DNA of 64,000 nt from Arenicola marina (Eukaryota; Annelida; Polychaeta; Arenicolidae): contig OZ025249.1 of NCBI GenBank assembly GCA_964019135.1, positions 31,757,759 through 31,821,758 of the forward strand, given 5' to 3'. Position numbers and translations under genes: made by a program. Positions 15,683-26,746 of this stretch are shown piece after piece. Every line of letters starts with the position of its first letter. The stretch's first letter is position 1. A model generated the notes under the pieces. That model was given only the letters and a program-made list of their open reading frames with translations, did no database searches and was not told where the DNA came from.

Positions 15683-18600
15683 TCAGCTGGGGATGACGGT
15701 AAGGTAGGCGTATCGGTACTGGTAGCTGTTTGAGGTCTTCAGCAGCACTATTGGACCCAGGACGTGGCGGGGGCCAGGACCGGAATTCCCGACCGCCTGG
15801 GCCTCCAGGACCTCGAGCAGGCCTTGAAGGGTTACGAACCCCACACCGAAGCCTTTGCCGTTGGCGAGCGAGAAGCCGCCGTCCTTCACAAAGCCCAGGA
15901 TAGTTCTAGAGGAGGATTCCAGAAGGTTCTCCACCGACGGTGGCTGCAAACTCACATCGACACACGCGCCGGGAGATTTCTTCTTTTTTTTCTTGTCCCC
16001 CTTGGGGGTCTTGTCCCCCTTGGGGTCCTTGGGGGCCTTGGGCGGCTTGTGCATGGGTTCCAGCGGGCCGGCGTGGCGCCCGTCCCCCGCCAATGTGGCG
16101 AGGTCGGCCGGGGTGGGCGCGTGGATGGACGTGTAGGCGACCGGCGACCCTCGAGACACGACAGTCACCTGGACGGGCACCAGACAGCGGGAGTGGGACG
16201 CGGTGGAGGTCCTCAAGTCTGATAGAGCGATGGTGATGGCGCTGGCGGTGGCGGTGGCGGCCTGGGGAGTGACGGCCTGGGGGGTGGCGGCCGGGGGGGT
16301 GGCGGCCTGGATGGCGGCCGCAGTCGGTGGCTTGGTGTCATGGACGCTGGTTTGCGTGAGGGTGGTTCGGGCCGCCTTGGCGATGGGCTGGGGGTCCACC
16401 CCTGCCTCGTCCTCCACAGCCCGGTGTTTCCCCGACCGCTGGAGAGTGGGCTTCCGTCGCCTGGTGCACAACGCATCCAGCTTATGCAGCATACTGGCGC
16501 AGCGCAGCACGTGGAACGTCCCAGCGACTGCACCAGTCTTCATCCCCGCGACTGCACCAGGCACCATGCCAGCGACTGCACCAGGCACCATGCCAGCGAC
16601 TGCACCAGTCTCCATCCCAGCGACTGCACCAGGCACCATGCCAGCGACTGCACCAGTCTCAATCCCAGCGACTGCACCAGGCACCATGCCAGCGACTGCA
16701 CCAGTCTCCATCCCAGCGACTGCACCAGGCACCATGCCAGCGACTGCACCAGTCTCAATCCCAGCGACTGCACCAGGCACCATGCCAGCGACTGCACCAG
16801 TCTCCATCCCCGCACTGTGTGGTGCTGGGCGGTCGGTAGGCTTAGAGCCAGCGGACCCTCCTTCAGGTTTGTCCTGCTCCCTAGGTGGTGCCGCCGCCAC
16901 GAGGCGGTCGGTGCACGCCCCCACCCCAGCCCCCCGGCGGCTCCACTCGACCGTCAGCTCGGCCCAGGGGTACCAGAGCGGGGCGGCCACCCCCAGCTTG
17001 CCGTAGCAGGGCCGTTTGGCGGGGGGCATGCGCTGGTACTTGCCGTAGCGCTGCCGCCACTCGTCCAGCTCCGACTGCCGCCCGGCCGGGGTGTCCGGGT
17101 AGCCGGACGGGTAGGCCAGACTGCCCCTCTCCAGGGCCAGGCGAGTCAGGTCCTGGAGGCCTGCCGTGCGAGCGCCCCGGTAGACGAGCGGCACCCAGAA
17201 GGCCATGCCCCACCCGCCGGGCAGCACCAGGTCCCAGCCGGCTCCGTATCCCAGGCCGCAGGCGCTGTGCTCCCCGCGCGGGCCGCCCCCCGGCTGCTGC
17301 AGCAGAAGGGCCGGAACACGAGACTCCTCCGTTCCCAGGTCCAACACCGACCCTGCGACAGGAGAGATGGGGGGGGGGGGGGGAGAGGGGGAGACGAGAC
17401 GCCATCAGACACGGGAAACACCTCTAAATCAGCGGATTACATCGGCACATCTTATATTAGAATATTTGTACCGATATTAATATATCAATCAAAATTGAAA
17501 GACATTTAAATTTTTACATTTTTAGAAAAGCCTATAGTGATGATTAAGACGATAATACTAACAATACTTGGTACATTCTCTATAGTCCAGCGCATATAAG
17601 GGTTACTGACACTTGATATATGTACCAATCGCTGAAACTTGCAGTTAATCAACAGGACAATGGTCATACCGGGCACGAGATTGTTGGCTCTCCTCTCGTT
17701 GAGCTTATGCTCAGTCATTTTGGTTTCCTTAACCTCTGACCTGACCCAATTCTCCCAGAGTGCAGACCAGTTCGCCGTAGACGGTAAGCATTGAGGTGGG
17801 CTGACTTCTTTCATGAAAGAAAAAAACAAAACCGTTAGTAGCAATGTTGCATGTAATACGAAAGCAAAATCAAATGTTTACGTTAGTCATGTTAGTGGAA
17901 TATAGATAGATGTCCAGAAATATTAGTTACGAAAACTTGTGTACGTAAGAAGGCTAAACTGAACCAAGGAACCTGCCGGGACAAGCGCTTTATAGAGCGA
18001 ACAGGCGTAAAAGCGTCAGCACCGGGCAGGAACAAATATTACTTACAGGGGGGGCCACAAGAAAAATAATTTAAACGTTATAGTCAACAGTGAATGATTA
18101 GTGGGCAGCCTGTTATATGGCTTATATTATAATATAATTTAAACCTGGTATATGGCTTATATTATTATATAATTTAAGCCTGTAATATGGCTTATATTAT
18201 AGTATCATTTAAGTCTGTTATATGGCTTATATTATAATATAATATAAGCCTGTACAATGAGTGTATATTAGAAAGGAATGCCCCCTTTAACGGTAGAAGC
18301 ATCACCTGACTTGGTCTTATTCACGGCCATGGTTTTCTTCCTGGGCAGGAAGAGACGCGGGTCTCGGATAGTGAGGCCGAGGACGCAGCCAGACGGCATG
18401 AGGGCGGGGGTCTCCAGCCCCGCCAGGCGGCGCCACAGGTCGCTCTGATCTTGGTGCACTTTGTACATCCCGCCTTCCCCTTCCGCCTTCAGCCCATTCA
18501 CATCCCCTCCGCTGTCGCTGCCGGCCTCGACGCCGTCCTCGCCCGCGGGCGTCTCCGACCTGTAGTATCGCTGCCACCACCGCGCGTCCTGGCAGGCGTC

Positions 18601-21600
18601 GCCCTCAGCACCCACTCGGCCGTCGGACGTCGCCGCGGGGCTGTCGGCGACCTCGGCGGGCGTCAGCGTCTCGCGTAGCACGGCGTGCGACAGCGGACCC
18701 GACAAACGAAAGCGGCATAGCGTGTCCTTCAGTGACATCACACACACCTCAGCACCGTGAAAGCACGTATTGACCAGTGTCGTTGGGACCTTCGCGCCTA
18801 CCGCTGAACTGCTAGCACCATCCTGGCGACTGGTTCTTTTTCCTTTAGATTTACCGGATCGGTTGCTACCTTTGCCATGTTTGATTGAACTACCGCCACC
18901 CCGCGATGCCTTAGACTTGCACGGATCTACCGCAGCTACGTTCTTCCCCGGGTTCGGGTCCACCGCGGTGCTCTGCACAGCGGTACTTTCATCCGATTGC
19001 ATTTTTTGGGTGCATGCCGAATCATCTTGTACAGTATCTTTTTCGACATCGCGGTCGACTTTTACACCAGTTATCTTGCTGCTTGAATCCACAGCGTCCT
19101 GCGCCACGCCAGGAGTGCTAGATACCTCATTGTGGTCTACGGCAGGTGATGGGCTCCCGACTGCCAGGGAAACGCTTAGCAGTGGCTCCCCCTCTTGGCC
19201 CACAGCGCCCTCTCGTGGTGTCTCCTGGGCATCAAACACCGCCTTGAGCTCTTCCAGAATTTCAGAGTAACAAGCCGGATGGGACCATATCCACAGACGG
19301 CGACGGGCTTCACATGCATCTCCATGGCAACCGCATTGCTGGCGTCTCTCGTCCAAGGCGACATCCGGGTTCTTGGCAGACGTCATGGCCGGTGGTCTCC
19401 ACAGTAAGCGCACTTCGCCCAGAGCTCCCTCTGGGTACAGGCCCCGCCGGTAGAGGACACAGCAACCCTCCGTCCCACCTTCGATGCAAGACTTTGTGCC
19501 AGGAAAGCCGGCTGCGAACGAAATGAAAAACGGGTGATATTTTGTTCATCTTTTGCTCGAAGCAATGAATAAACCAGATTGGCCAAAAAGCAGCCGATAT
19601 TTCTTGGTGACAGACGGTCCACATTACAACAATGATTAATACATGGGTAGCGTGAGCGTTACGACAAACGTAAAAATAAAATTGAAACGTGCGACACCTA
19701 TAAACCCAAAACTGTTACTTACATTAATACTGGTTGCTGAATTGCACAATTTGACCAGTAATAAACATGTGGGTTGTACCATATTAAGGTTACGCACCAG
19801 TCTCCGGACTGCTGAGCTGCCCCAGGCCTCGGATGATACACTGCTCGAGTCCCGCCAACTCGATGCAGCAGTAATACGACAGGTCCTGAAACAGGGTCCA
19901 ATTGATATCACTCTGATGGTGAGACCCATCTCTGGACCACCATTATACTATATTATATTATATCCCATTATATTATATTATATCCCATTATATTATATTA
20001 TATTCCATTATATATTATATTATTATATACATAGGGCCCCTGAGGGGGGTAGCCATGTCGCGTGTCGATTTTAAGAAAAGGTCCATGCCGCGTGTCGATT
20101 TTAAGAAAAGTTTCATGTCGTGTGTCGCTAAGTCTTATGTCGCATGTCGATTCTAAAAATCGCCGTGTCGCCGTGTCGAACAAGCCCCTATGGGGCCCTA
20201 TACATGACAGACTGCAACACAGCATCAGAAGATATACGATCGGCACGAAGTATAATGGCCTGTTGCTGGACAAACAGCCAGACAAGCTAGCACCAAATTT
20301 AGGAAATAACTGAGTGTGCTTGCAAACACATGTGTTAAAAACCGTTATCTACAGAGATATGAATGATTGGTACGTTTCCCCTTGTCATTGCCCAATATGA
20401 CCTCGCATGAGAAAGCGTCCCGCTTAACACCAAAAGTTTTAACTACTTTTGGTCATATCGCGTCAATGGGAGATGGAAGGGAGAGTGGAGCCATGTCCCC
20501 GGGGTTAACCCCCATACTATTTACGAAGAAGGACATGGGATTTTTATCCTGCGACCACACAGACATGGCCACAGCGGGGCTCGAACCATCGATCCACGTG
20601 CCGTTAGGCTGTCAGGTGACCAGAGCACTCAATGCGAGCGCTCTAACCCACTGAGCTACCAGCCCGGCCCCAAAAAGTTTGAGAAAACGTCCTAGGTAAC
20701 TCAAACAAGGTCCCACCAACCTGCAGCAGACAGTATTTGGCCGCCGCCCGGTGGCTGGCCCTCACACCCCGGTCGTTGTGGTGCACTGGGATCTTGTATC
20801 CCCAGTTCTCCATCATGTGGAAGCGCTTGGCGTGCCAGATGTGTGTCTCCAGCCAAACGTATTGCCGTTGTCGGCGTGCGTATTCCTCCAGCAAGTTCCC
20901 CGGACGCCGTCTGTGGCGCCGCGACGGTCTTTTGGTCGGCTGAGAGGCTCGGGAAACCTAGGACAGCATATCAGTGTTGTACTATTATAAACTCCCAACA
21001 AATGAATTGCTTTCCAAGCAATCTGTTTTCCGATATTATAGTTACAACTTTCATTGGATGCAGTACTCAATAATCAGGTTCAAAATAGTAAAAGGACATA
21101 AAGAAAGAAGTCAAAATCAATAAATAATAAGAGGGAAAACGTCTCATAAAGTCATATATATTTATTACAGCTGACTAGTGTTAAACATCCAATATATATA
21201 TACTACTCACAATTTGCTAAGGATCACCTCTAGGCAGAGATATCTGAGTGTATAACAGGTGACTGTGTAATTCTACTATAATACAGATAAACCTTCCCCA
21301 ATCTGTGTCCAATCTGTTACTCGTGTGCCACCATGCATGGTAAAGGCAAACGTCTTTGTATTATAGTAGAATTACAGTCACCAATTACACTCAGATATCT
21401 CTGCATTGAGTTGATCCTTAGCAAATTGTGAGTAGTATATATATATGTCCATACATCCCCAAAATCATTCTGACCTCTCTTTCGGCTTCGCGACGCATAT
21501 TGCGAGGTAGTCGTTTAACATTATGACTGGCAGCCCGACGCCTCATATGCCTTGGCAGCCTTTGTGTCGGGTTGTTCTTCTTCACAGTCCGAGCAGCAGA

Positions 21601-21993
21601 GGCCATGTCTAGCAGCTCCTTGGCATGGGCCTCAGCATATTCCATTATGGACAGTTCTACACAGAAACAATACAGTTCCACCATTCAGTATGTTTTGAAT
21701 ACCATAGATTTCTGGCTAATGAGTTGCACCAGACAATAAATTGTTACCACAGATTGTCAATACTGTTTTCCTTGCAGGCAAGACTCATACACCAAAAATG
21801 AAATAACCAGCCCCTCTATGCCTACACATAGTGGCTTCAGGCATTACCTCATGAATTCATAAACTATGATCACTATGACAAAAAATTGGGCAGCAAAAAT
21901 AGAATACCAACCTCTTGGTGCCATTTCAGTTGCTGCAGGCTCCATCCTCCTTCTCTTCCAAGACTTTCCACGAAAGCTGTTACCACTTGCCAT
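15683..21993 (-). CDS. POP1: POP1, large subunit of RNase P and RNase MRP (complete, seven exons)
   Basis: POP1 is the nuclear scaffold that binds RNase P and MRP RNA for tRNA 5'-end and rRNA processing. Exons (minus): 21993-21912, 21656-21475, 20939-20721, 19885-19798, 19511 to about 18290, about 17811-17681, and 17352-15683. Start ATG at 21993, in GGGAAAATGG. The POP1 domain shows in LPRHMRRRAASHNVKRLPR (exon 2), WLETHIWHAKRFHM (exon 3), DLSYYCCIEL (exon 4) and RRLWIWSHPACYSEILEELK (exon 5). The POPLD domain begins in exon 7 with VPALLLQQPGG and GWGMAFWVPLVYRGAR. The end carries TILGFVKDGGFSLANGKGFG and YQYRYAYLTVIPS, close to the human C-terminus. About 1,200 residues against 1,024 in human; the extra length is low-complexity sequence in exons 5 and 7. 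The exon 5/6 junction is less certain; donor TCAG|GTGATG with an acceptor near 17811 keeps the frame. Exon 7 contains a 24-bp coding repeat. Head-to-head with RIDA. Confidence 0.95.
16540..16830 (-). repeat. 24-bp coding minisatellite in POP1 exon 7, 12 units
   Basis: Twelve 24-bp units encode alternating eight-residue peptides METGAVAG / MVPGAVAG / IETGAVAG in the POP1 frame. Because 24 is a multiple of three, other frames also stay open on both strands. The repeats lie in the non-conserved linker between the POPLD domain and the C-terminal domain, where human POP1 is also poorly conserved. The 48-bp doublet order (ET, VP) suggests expansion of pairs. Confidence 0.93.
17949..18010 (-). mobile_element. 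SINE-B 3'-end fragment in POP1 intron 5
   Basis: GGCTAAACTGAACCAAGGAACC matches the 3' end of the SINE-B copy at 25640 (CTAAATTGGGCCAAGGAACC). The tRNA-like head is not seen. Confidence 0.4.
20032..20200 (+). mobile_element. Nonautonomous DNA element (MITE) with TAGGGCCCC ends, copy 1
   Basis: The ends are TAGGGCCCCTGAGGGG and the reverse complement TAGGGCCCCATAGGGG (14 of 16 match), flanked by TACA on both sides. The interior holds two copies of a 30-31-bp subrepeat with CGTGTCGATTTTAAGAAAAG. It sits in POP1 intron 3. A second copy in the opposite orientation is at 45285-45517. There is no coding capacity, and I cannot assign the superfamily. Confidence 0.75.
20440..20668 (-). mobile_element. 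SINE-A (tRNA-derived) copy in POP1 intron 3
   Basis: On the minus strand it starts with the tRNA-like head (GTAGCTCAGTGGGTTAGAGC, then a B box GGTTCGAGCCC) and continues through GGATAAA(A)ATCCCATG and GTCCCCGGGG to GACCAAAAGTAG. It is flanked by near-identical CCAAAAGTTT at 20430-20439 and CCAAAAAGTTT at 20669-20679, a likely target site duplication. The 3' CCAA tail seen in other copies is missing. Confidence 0.8.
21193..21450. mobile_element. Palindromic MITE in POP1 intron 2
   Basis: Two arms of about 100 bp are inverted copies: CTCACAATTTGCTAAGGATC on the left and GATCCTTAGCAAATTGTGAG on the right, continuing inward through GCAGAGATATCTGAGTGTAT and its complement. The unpaired centre is about 55 bp. 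Flanks are TA-rich, so the target duplication is unclear. Confidence 0.75.
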
Positions 21994-23324
21994 TTTCCCC
22001 TTCACTTGGCAGGGAAGTCCCTGCTAAGATATAAACTATGATAACTAAAATGCAAGTTTGTATGACATATATTGTTGTACATGTGTAGAAATAGGTCTAC
22101 ATCTATACACACAAAATGTTGGTCTATTCCAAATTTATTCTGTTTTTTTTTCTTTCAACCCTCCATTGTCCTTACTGGTACTGCACAACTACAATGTTAC
22201 AAATACCAGGACCACTAGAGCTGGTGCTAAAAGTGCCATATTTTACCATTTAAACTGATGATATAACATCCCTTTAAGCTGCCAAAATTAAACACTGATC
22301 ATATATCAGGTATGTGATTGACCCCTCACTAATAGGGATAAAGTAGGGCGACTTGTGCCAGAAAAGTAGGGGGCGAATTTAGGGAAAGGTAGGGACTCCT
22401 GAAAAAAGAAGTAGGGCATTCTGATGAAAATTAGCTATACCATTTATGCATATTTACCAAGATAACGTTTAGCCTTACCACAAGATTAATCACTTATCAC
22501 TTGAGACCAGGCCAGATAACATGCATTCTAGTACCACAGAGTAGGTATTATACAGTATAATAGCTACTCTATAATACCCACTCTGCGCCAGTGTCATAGG
22601 TTATCAGGCATCAATCAGATGCTTGGGGCATGATGCTGATGTACCCAATTTCCTTCAAACAATTAGTCAAATGTAAATTGAGAGCTCAAACTGTCACAAC
22701 TTAATTGGCTAGCGCCATATTGTTTGTATACACAGCCCACTTTTTACTGGCTAAAATGTTAGAAATTTTAACCAGTAACAAACACATCTGGGTGCTACAA
22801 TTACAATCTGCAGATCAATTATCATTTTACAACAAAATGTCCTGCATTAGGTCAGACTTATCAAAATACTTTTGATATAAATTTCCAGTCAAAGCTTAAT
22901 CATATCCTTACTCAAGTTTCTTTAGATACTTATCATTAAACTATCGCTACATATGACTTTGTCTCGATCACTTTGAAGCAGCCAATCTACCTTATGACAC
23001 CATTAATTATTTCTTATGACATCACCTGGCAAGGGGTGATAGGTCTGAATATCTTTTTTTAGGATTTCATTAAATATATTTTGAAAAACTTTTTTAGTGT
23101 TTTTGTATCCAGGACAATTTTGAATATAACCTTGACTACCAAGTTGCAGTATATATTTTCGTGTATAGGGCACACAATTTTTAACTATCCAACAAAATAT
23201 GCATTTTTCCAGAATCCTTATGTAATTTACTGACCTGGCAGAAAGAAAATACTTTGATTCATTATCTTAACTTGCAATGTCAGGGCTTTTTCTAGCCAAA
23301 TTTATTCGATCAGCGCCAGCCACG
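21994..23324. other. POP1-RIDA head-to-head spacer, POP1-proximal part
   Basis: AT-rich DNA with no recognised gene. The POP1 promoter and 5' UTR should lie in the right-hand vicinity of 21993, but I see no TATA box or CpG-rich block that decides the start. A patch with repeated GTAGGG motifs lies at 22330-22410. Confidence 0.4.
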
Positions 23325-23732
23325 TTAAAGTTGCATGTCGAGCTCTTTCCCGCCAAAACTAAAGAGGTCAAAATACAAAAAAGAGTCGGTCCTTGAATCA
23401 TTCAAGATTGGTTTTGTCTATACTCCACGCATGCCAGACTGCCAAATGGTGTCTCTTAGCCTTGCCCGTGGTATCAATTTACCAAAAATTTTCATTTCAG
23501 TGGTAAACGTCATCAGTTTGTGTGCTTCATGATGCTTTGTTATAAGTAGCAGTGCCGCGACAGAGTGCTGTGGTGTCGCGGGATAGACACGTTTGCCACA
23601 CCACAGCCGAAACAGCAAGGTTTATCATTTTTCTGAATTTATGGACTGGAACAATCAAGTTTTCTGCAAATTTTGATATAAATTTCGCCTGGGCTTAGTT
23701 TTGGCGGGAAAGAACTCGACATGCAACTTTAA
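23325..23732. mobile_element. piggyBac-like nonautonomous element, TTAA flanks, copy 1
   Basis: Inverted ends AGTTGCATGTCGAGCTCTTT and (reverse complement of the right end) AGTTGCATGTCGAGTTCTTT continue into CCCGCCAAAACTAA with only one mismatch in 34. TTAA lies at 23325-23328 and 23729-23732, the target duplication typical of piggyBac-type elements. It is 400 bp long with no transposase frame. A diverged copy is at 52231-52540. The TIR does not begin with CCC as many piggyBac ends do, so the family call rests on TTAA alone. Confidence 0.75.
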
Positions 23733-24063
23733 TATGTGCTGCAACATTGCAAAGACAGCAAATGCTGCCTGGCTCTAACAGCACCCTGTGATAAGTTAGA
23801 GACAGGCCTGGTAAGTGCAGTAGTAGACCTGAATCCATCTAAAGTGACCAATGGATTTGAGCACTCATGATGCATATTCATGGAACCAGTGCATATAACA
23901 GCCATGTATCAAGGCACAGTCACGTTATGTGATGAAAGGGAAGGTGGGGGAAGGCCCTGTATATGTCTATAATAATTCATAAGCCCCTCCCACCCCCCCC
24001 CCCCCACCTTCGTCGCTTTACAGTGCCTGTATATCAGGGCCACCACCAAGGTGAATGTTTTGA

Positions 24064-24315
24064 TTGGTTGGTTGGTTATTCAGGACGCTTTAACCACTTT
24101 TGGTCATGTCGCGTCAATGGGAGAAAGGAGAATAGAGCTATGTCCCCGGGGGTAACCCCTACTCCTTACGAAGAAAGACATGGGATCTTTATCCTGCGAC
24201 CACACAGACATGGCCACAGCAGGGCTTGAACCACTGACCCATGTGCCGTTAGGCTCTCAGGTAACCAGAGCACTCAATGCAAGAGCTCTAGCCCACTGAG
24301 CTGTTGCGCCGGCCC
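24064..24315 (-). mobile_element. SINE-A copy with 12-bp target site duplication
   Basis: On the minus strand GGCCGGCGCAACAGCTCAGT begins the tRNA-like head, followed by the B box GGTTCAAGCCC, the body, and a 3' end of CCAACCAACC type. TGAATGTTTTGA flanks it on both sides (from 24052 and from 24316), which marks target-primed insertion. It lies in the POP1-RIDA spacer. Confidence 0.9.
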
Positions 24316-24587
24316 TGAATGTTTTGAATAGTACTTTTTGTATGGCAGTGTATGCAAACTAAACTTTTAAATGGCTCATGCCATGTTTTACATGTTAGGC
24401 CTATTGTATATTTTTCCAGCATTTGATTTGAGAAGTGGAAACTCTCCGGACATCAAAATTTATGAATTATTTGTTTACTCCACAAGTTGAGGACGAATTC
24501 TATGCATATGCCTTACCTATGAACTGGGGCCTGTCTGAACAATTGTTTATCCGATCTGCAGTTCGATTCCTATCCTCACAACACATG

Positions 24588-24803
24588 CTGGGCTCGCGCT
24601 AGGATATTTTTTTCATTAGCCAATTTGGCTAATTCTGTGGAAAGACATTAGCCCAAATTAGCCAAATATATTGGTTATAAAGGTTATGTGTTTGTAGTTG
24701 AAATTTTATATTAGCCATTTTGGCGAGTGTCCAGGAAGTTCTTATCGCCAAATCCCGAATTTTCTCGCCAAATGGCTATTGGCGAATGCTAACGCGAGCC
24801 CAG
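24588..24803. mobile_element. MITE with CTGGGCTCGCG ends and 5-bp target duplication
   Basis: Ends CTGGGCTCGCGCTAG and (reverse complement) CTGGGCTCGCGTTAG are flanked by ACATG at 24583-24587 and 24804-24808. The interior repeats short TTAGCCA/TGGCTAA and TGGCGAA motifs. It is 216 bp with no coding capacity. I saw no second copy in the window. Confidence 0.75.
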
Positions 24804-25008
24804 ACATGACCTGCCATGCTATTTAACAGAGCAAATGTAAAGGTCATCCAACTGCCACCTGATTAGTTCAAAATCTAGGTCAAGTTGCAAAGTCCATAGC
24901 GTCATTTGACGAGGGTACCGAGGTTGAATGCAATGGTCAAGGGTAATGGTTGATCTGCTGTAGCCTTGACACATGGCTCTCTTGACCTCGCACCTAAAGG
25001 AGACGAGA

Positions 25009-25600
25009 GAGAGCCATGAAGCCAGTTTCGGTTGTGAGCGTTGATTTAAAAATCAGCGCCCTTCGGCCGTCGATTGCAGAAAGTACAGAAATAAACGGTC
25101 CATATCAATTTGTCAAGTTGTTCTTCATACCTTTATAGTTCCAAGGGCAATGAGATTGAAAACAAACAAAATCCACCACGTTTTGTACTGGTGAAAGTTT
25201 TCAACAACAATTTTCAACAACTCTCCCCGCCGCCATGTCGCTGTTACGTCACAGTTCTCGTCGATCTCCCGGCAGACGGAGCTCGTTCCTCGCATCACAA
25301 TTTTTCCTAGGACTATGTCATAAGCGTAACGCCCTCTGCCGGGAGATCGACGAGAACTGTGACGTAACAGCGACACGGCGGCGGGGAGAGTGGTTGAAAA
25401 TTGTTGTTGAAAACTTTCACCAGTACAAAAAGTGGTGGATTTTGTTTGTTTTCAACCTCATTGCCCTTGGAACTATAAAGGTATGAAGAACAACTTGACA
25501 AATTGATAAGGACCGTTTGTTTCTGTACTTTCTGCAATCGGCGGCCGAATGGCGCTGATTTTTAAATCAACAATCGCAACCGACACTGGCTTCATGGCCC
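25009..25600. mobile_element. Long foldback element, arms about 250 bp
   Basis: The left arm runs from GAGAGAGCCATGAAGCCAGT to CTGACGTAACAGCG-type sequence and the right arm is its near-perfect inverse, ending ACTGGCTTCATGGCCCTC. The unpaired centre (about 25275-25340) is short. The same open frame appears on both strands because of the palindrome, so it is not a gene. The arms differ at only a few positions, which suggests a recent insertion or arm-to-arm conversion. Confidence 0.85.
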
Positions 25601-25639
25601 TCCGGCCCGCTCCCCAGGAATGGAATGTTGGTGTTTTAG

Positions 25640-25805
25640 GCCACTTTTGTGCACATACAGGCTAAATTGGGCCAAGGAACCTCCCGAGACGATGAAGGAT
25701 GAAGGAATGAAACATGCCCCAGATTAGGTGCCCGAGCCCGGATTCGAACCCAGGACCTATTGATCTGCGGTCTAGTGCGCTAACCACTACACCAGGGAGG
25801 CCCCC
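25640..25805 (-). mobile_element. SINE-B (tRNA-derived), best copy
   Basis: On the minus strand CCCTGGTGTAGTGGTTAGCG gives the A box and GGTTCGAATCC the B box, followed by GGGCTCGGGCACCTAATCTG and a tail ending AGGTTCCTTGGCCCAATTTA. Other partial copies are at 7885, 17949, 39375 and 58410. It is not a tRNA gene: the cloverleaf does not close and an unrelated body is attached. Confidence 0.8.
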
Positions 25806-26746
25806 CCACTCCCCAGAGCGGATAAGCCAGGGAGGGGCATGCAACAGGGCTAGATCTGCTGTACCCACTTTTGCAGGAGGTGCAATGAATCGGCAATGAT
25901 CGGCTGCTTTCGAAGTGCAGCAAAGCAACATTTGCTTATAGTTTATTTGCAAGTATCTCAGGAAACGTGAGTTGACATATTGACATACACTTATTAGGCC
26001 CTGATTTGAAGTTCACACAGAAAGTATTTTTTTCTTCAAATCAGTGAATATTTTCTTGTAAACGGGAAATTTTGTTGTCCATTGAGTTTCTGTTGCGAAC
26101 ACAGAAAAGTATTGTGGAATTCAAACCTTCACCTTGGTGGTGGTTTTGATGTCTGTATCATATGTCTGTGTATATGCACACACGTGGGATATTTCAGTAA
26201 TCCATCTATTATCGCCCGTTAATGTTTACAAGAGGCTTTCGTCAGTTGCGCTCTGGCCAATGTCAAGGTACGAAGTGCAACACAATATCACATTTAGCAG
26301 GTTACTCATCTCGCATACCCGCAATTTGTCGATATATGATGTTTTCTATCAAAACACTCAGTTTTATACAGTCATAATTTTCTTGTGAGCGCTGTTGAGA
26401 AATACACGACGGAAGCGGCAAAGCAAGGTGAAGGTCGCACTCGTTCACCGCCAGCTTGTTCTCTCAAACCATCATCATAACGTCCCATGTAGGCCACAGA
26501 GTAACTACTCAGCATGTCAAGGCACCGCCTCGCGAATGTGACAGCAAAAGCCACATGACCACACGTCCACAGTGTGACTTACTCTGTTACTGCAATACCC
26601 TCCTTTGAGAACGTTGTTAGCCATGTTGTAAAAGAGCCCCGTAAGCGTGTGGTAAGCCGGCGGCCCGCACTTCGCCCTTGGTGGCCAGCCAGGCTGTGCT
26701 GGATCCGGCTGGATCTTTGGATGGAATGGAAAAGGTAGCAGCAGCC

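Noticed and set aside
16340-17509. 389-codon plus-strand frame opposite POP1 exon 7
   Set aside because: The minus-strand reading matches POP1 from end to end; the plus frame exists because of high GC and the 24-bp repeat.
20640-20670. tRNA gene on the minus strand
   Set aside because: A and B boxes are present but the acceptor stem does not close and a SINE body with target duplication follows.
25110-25486. Matching 66-83-codon frames on both strands
   Set aside because: They mirror each other because of the foldback palindrome.
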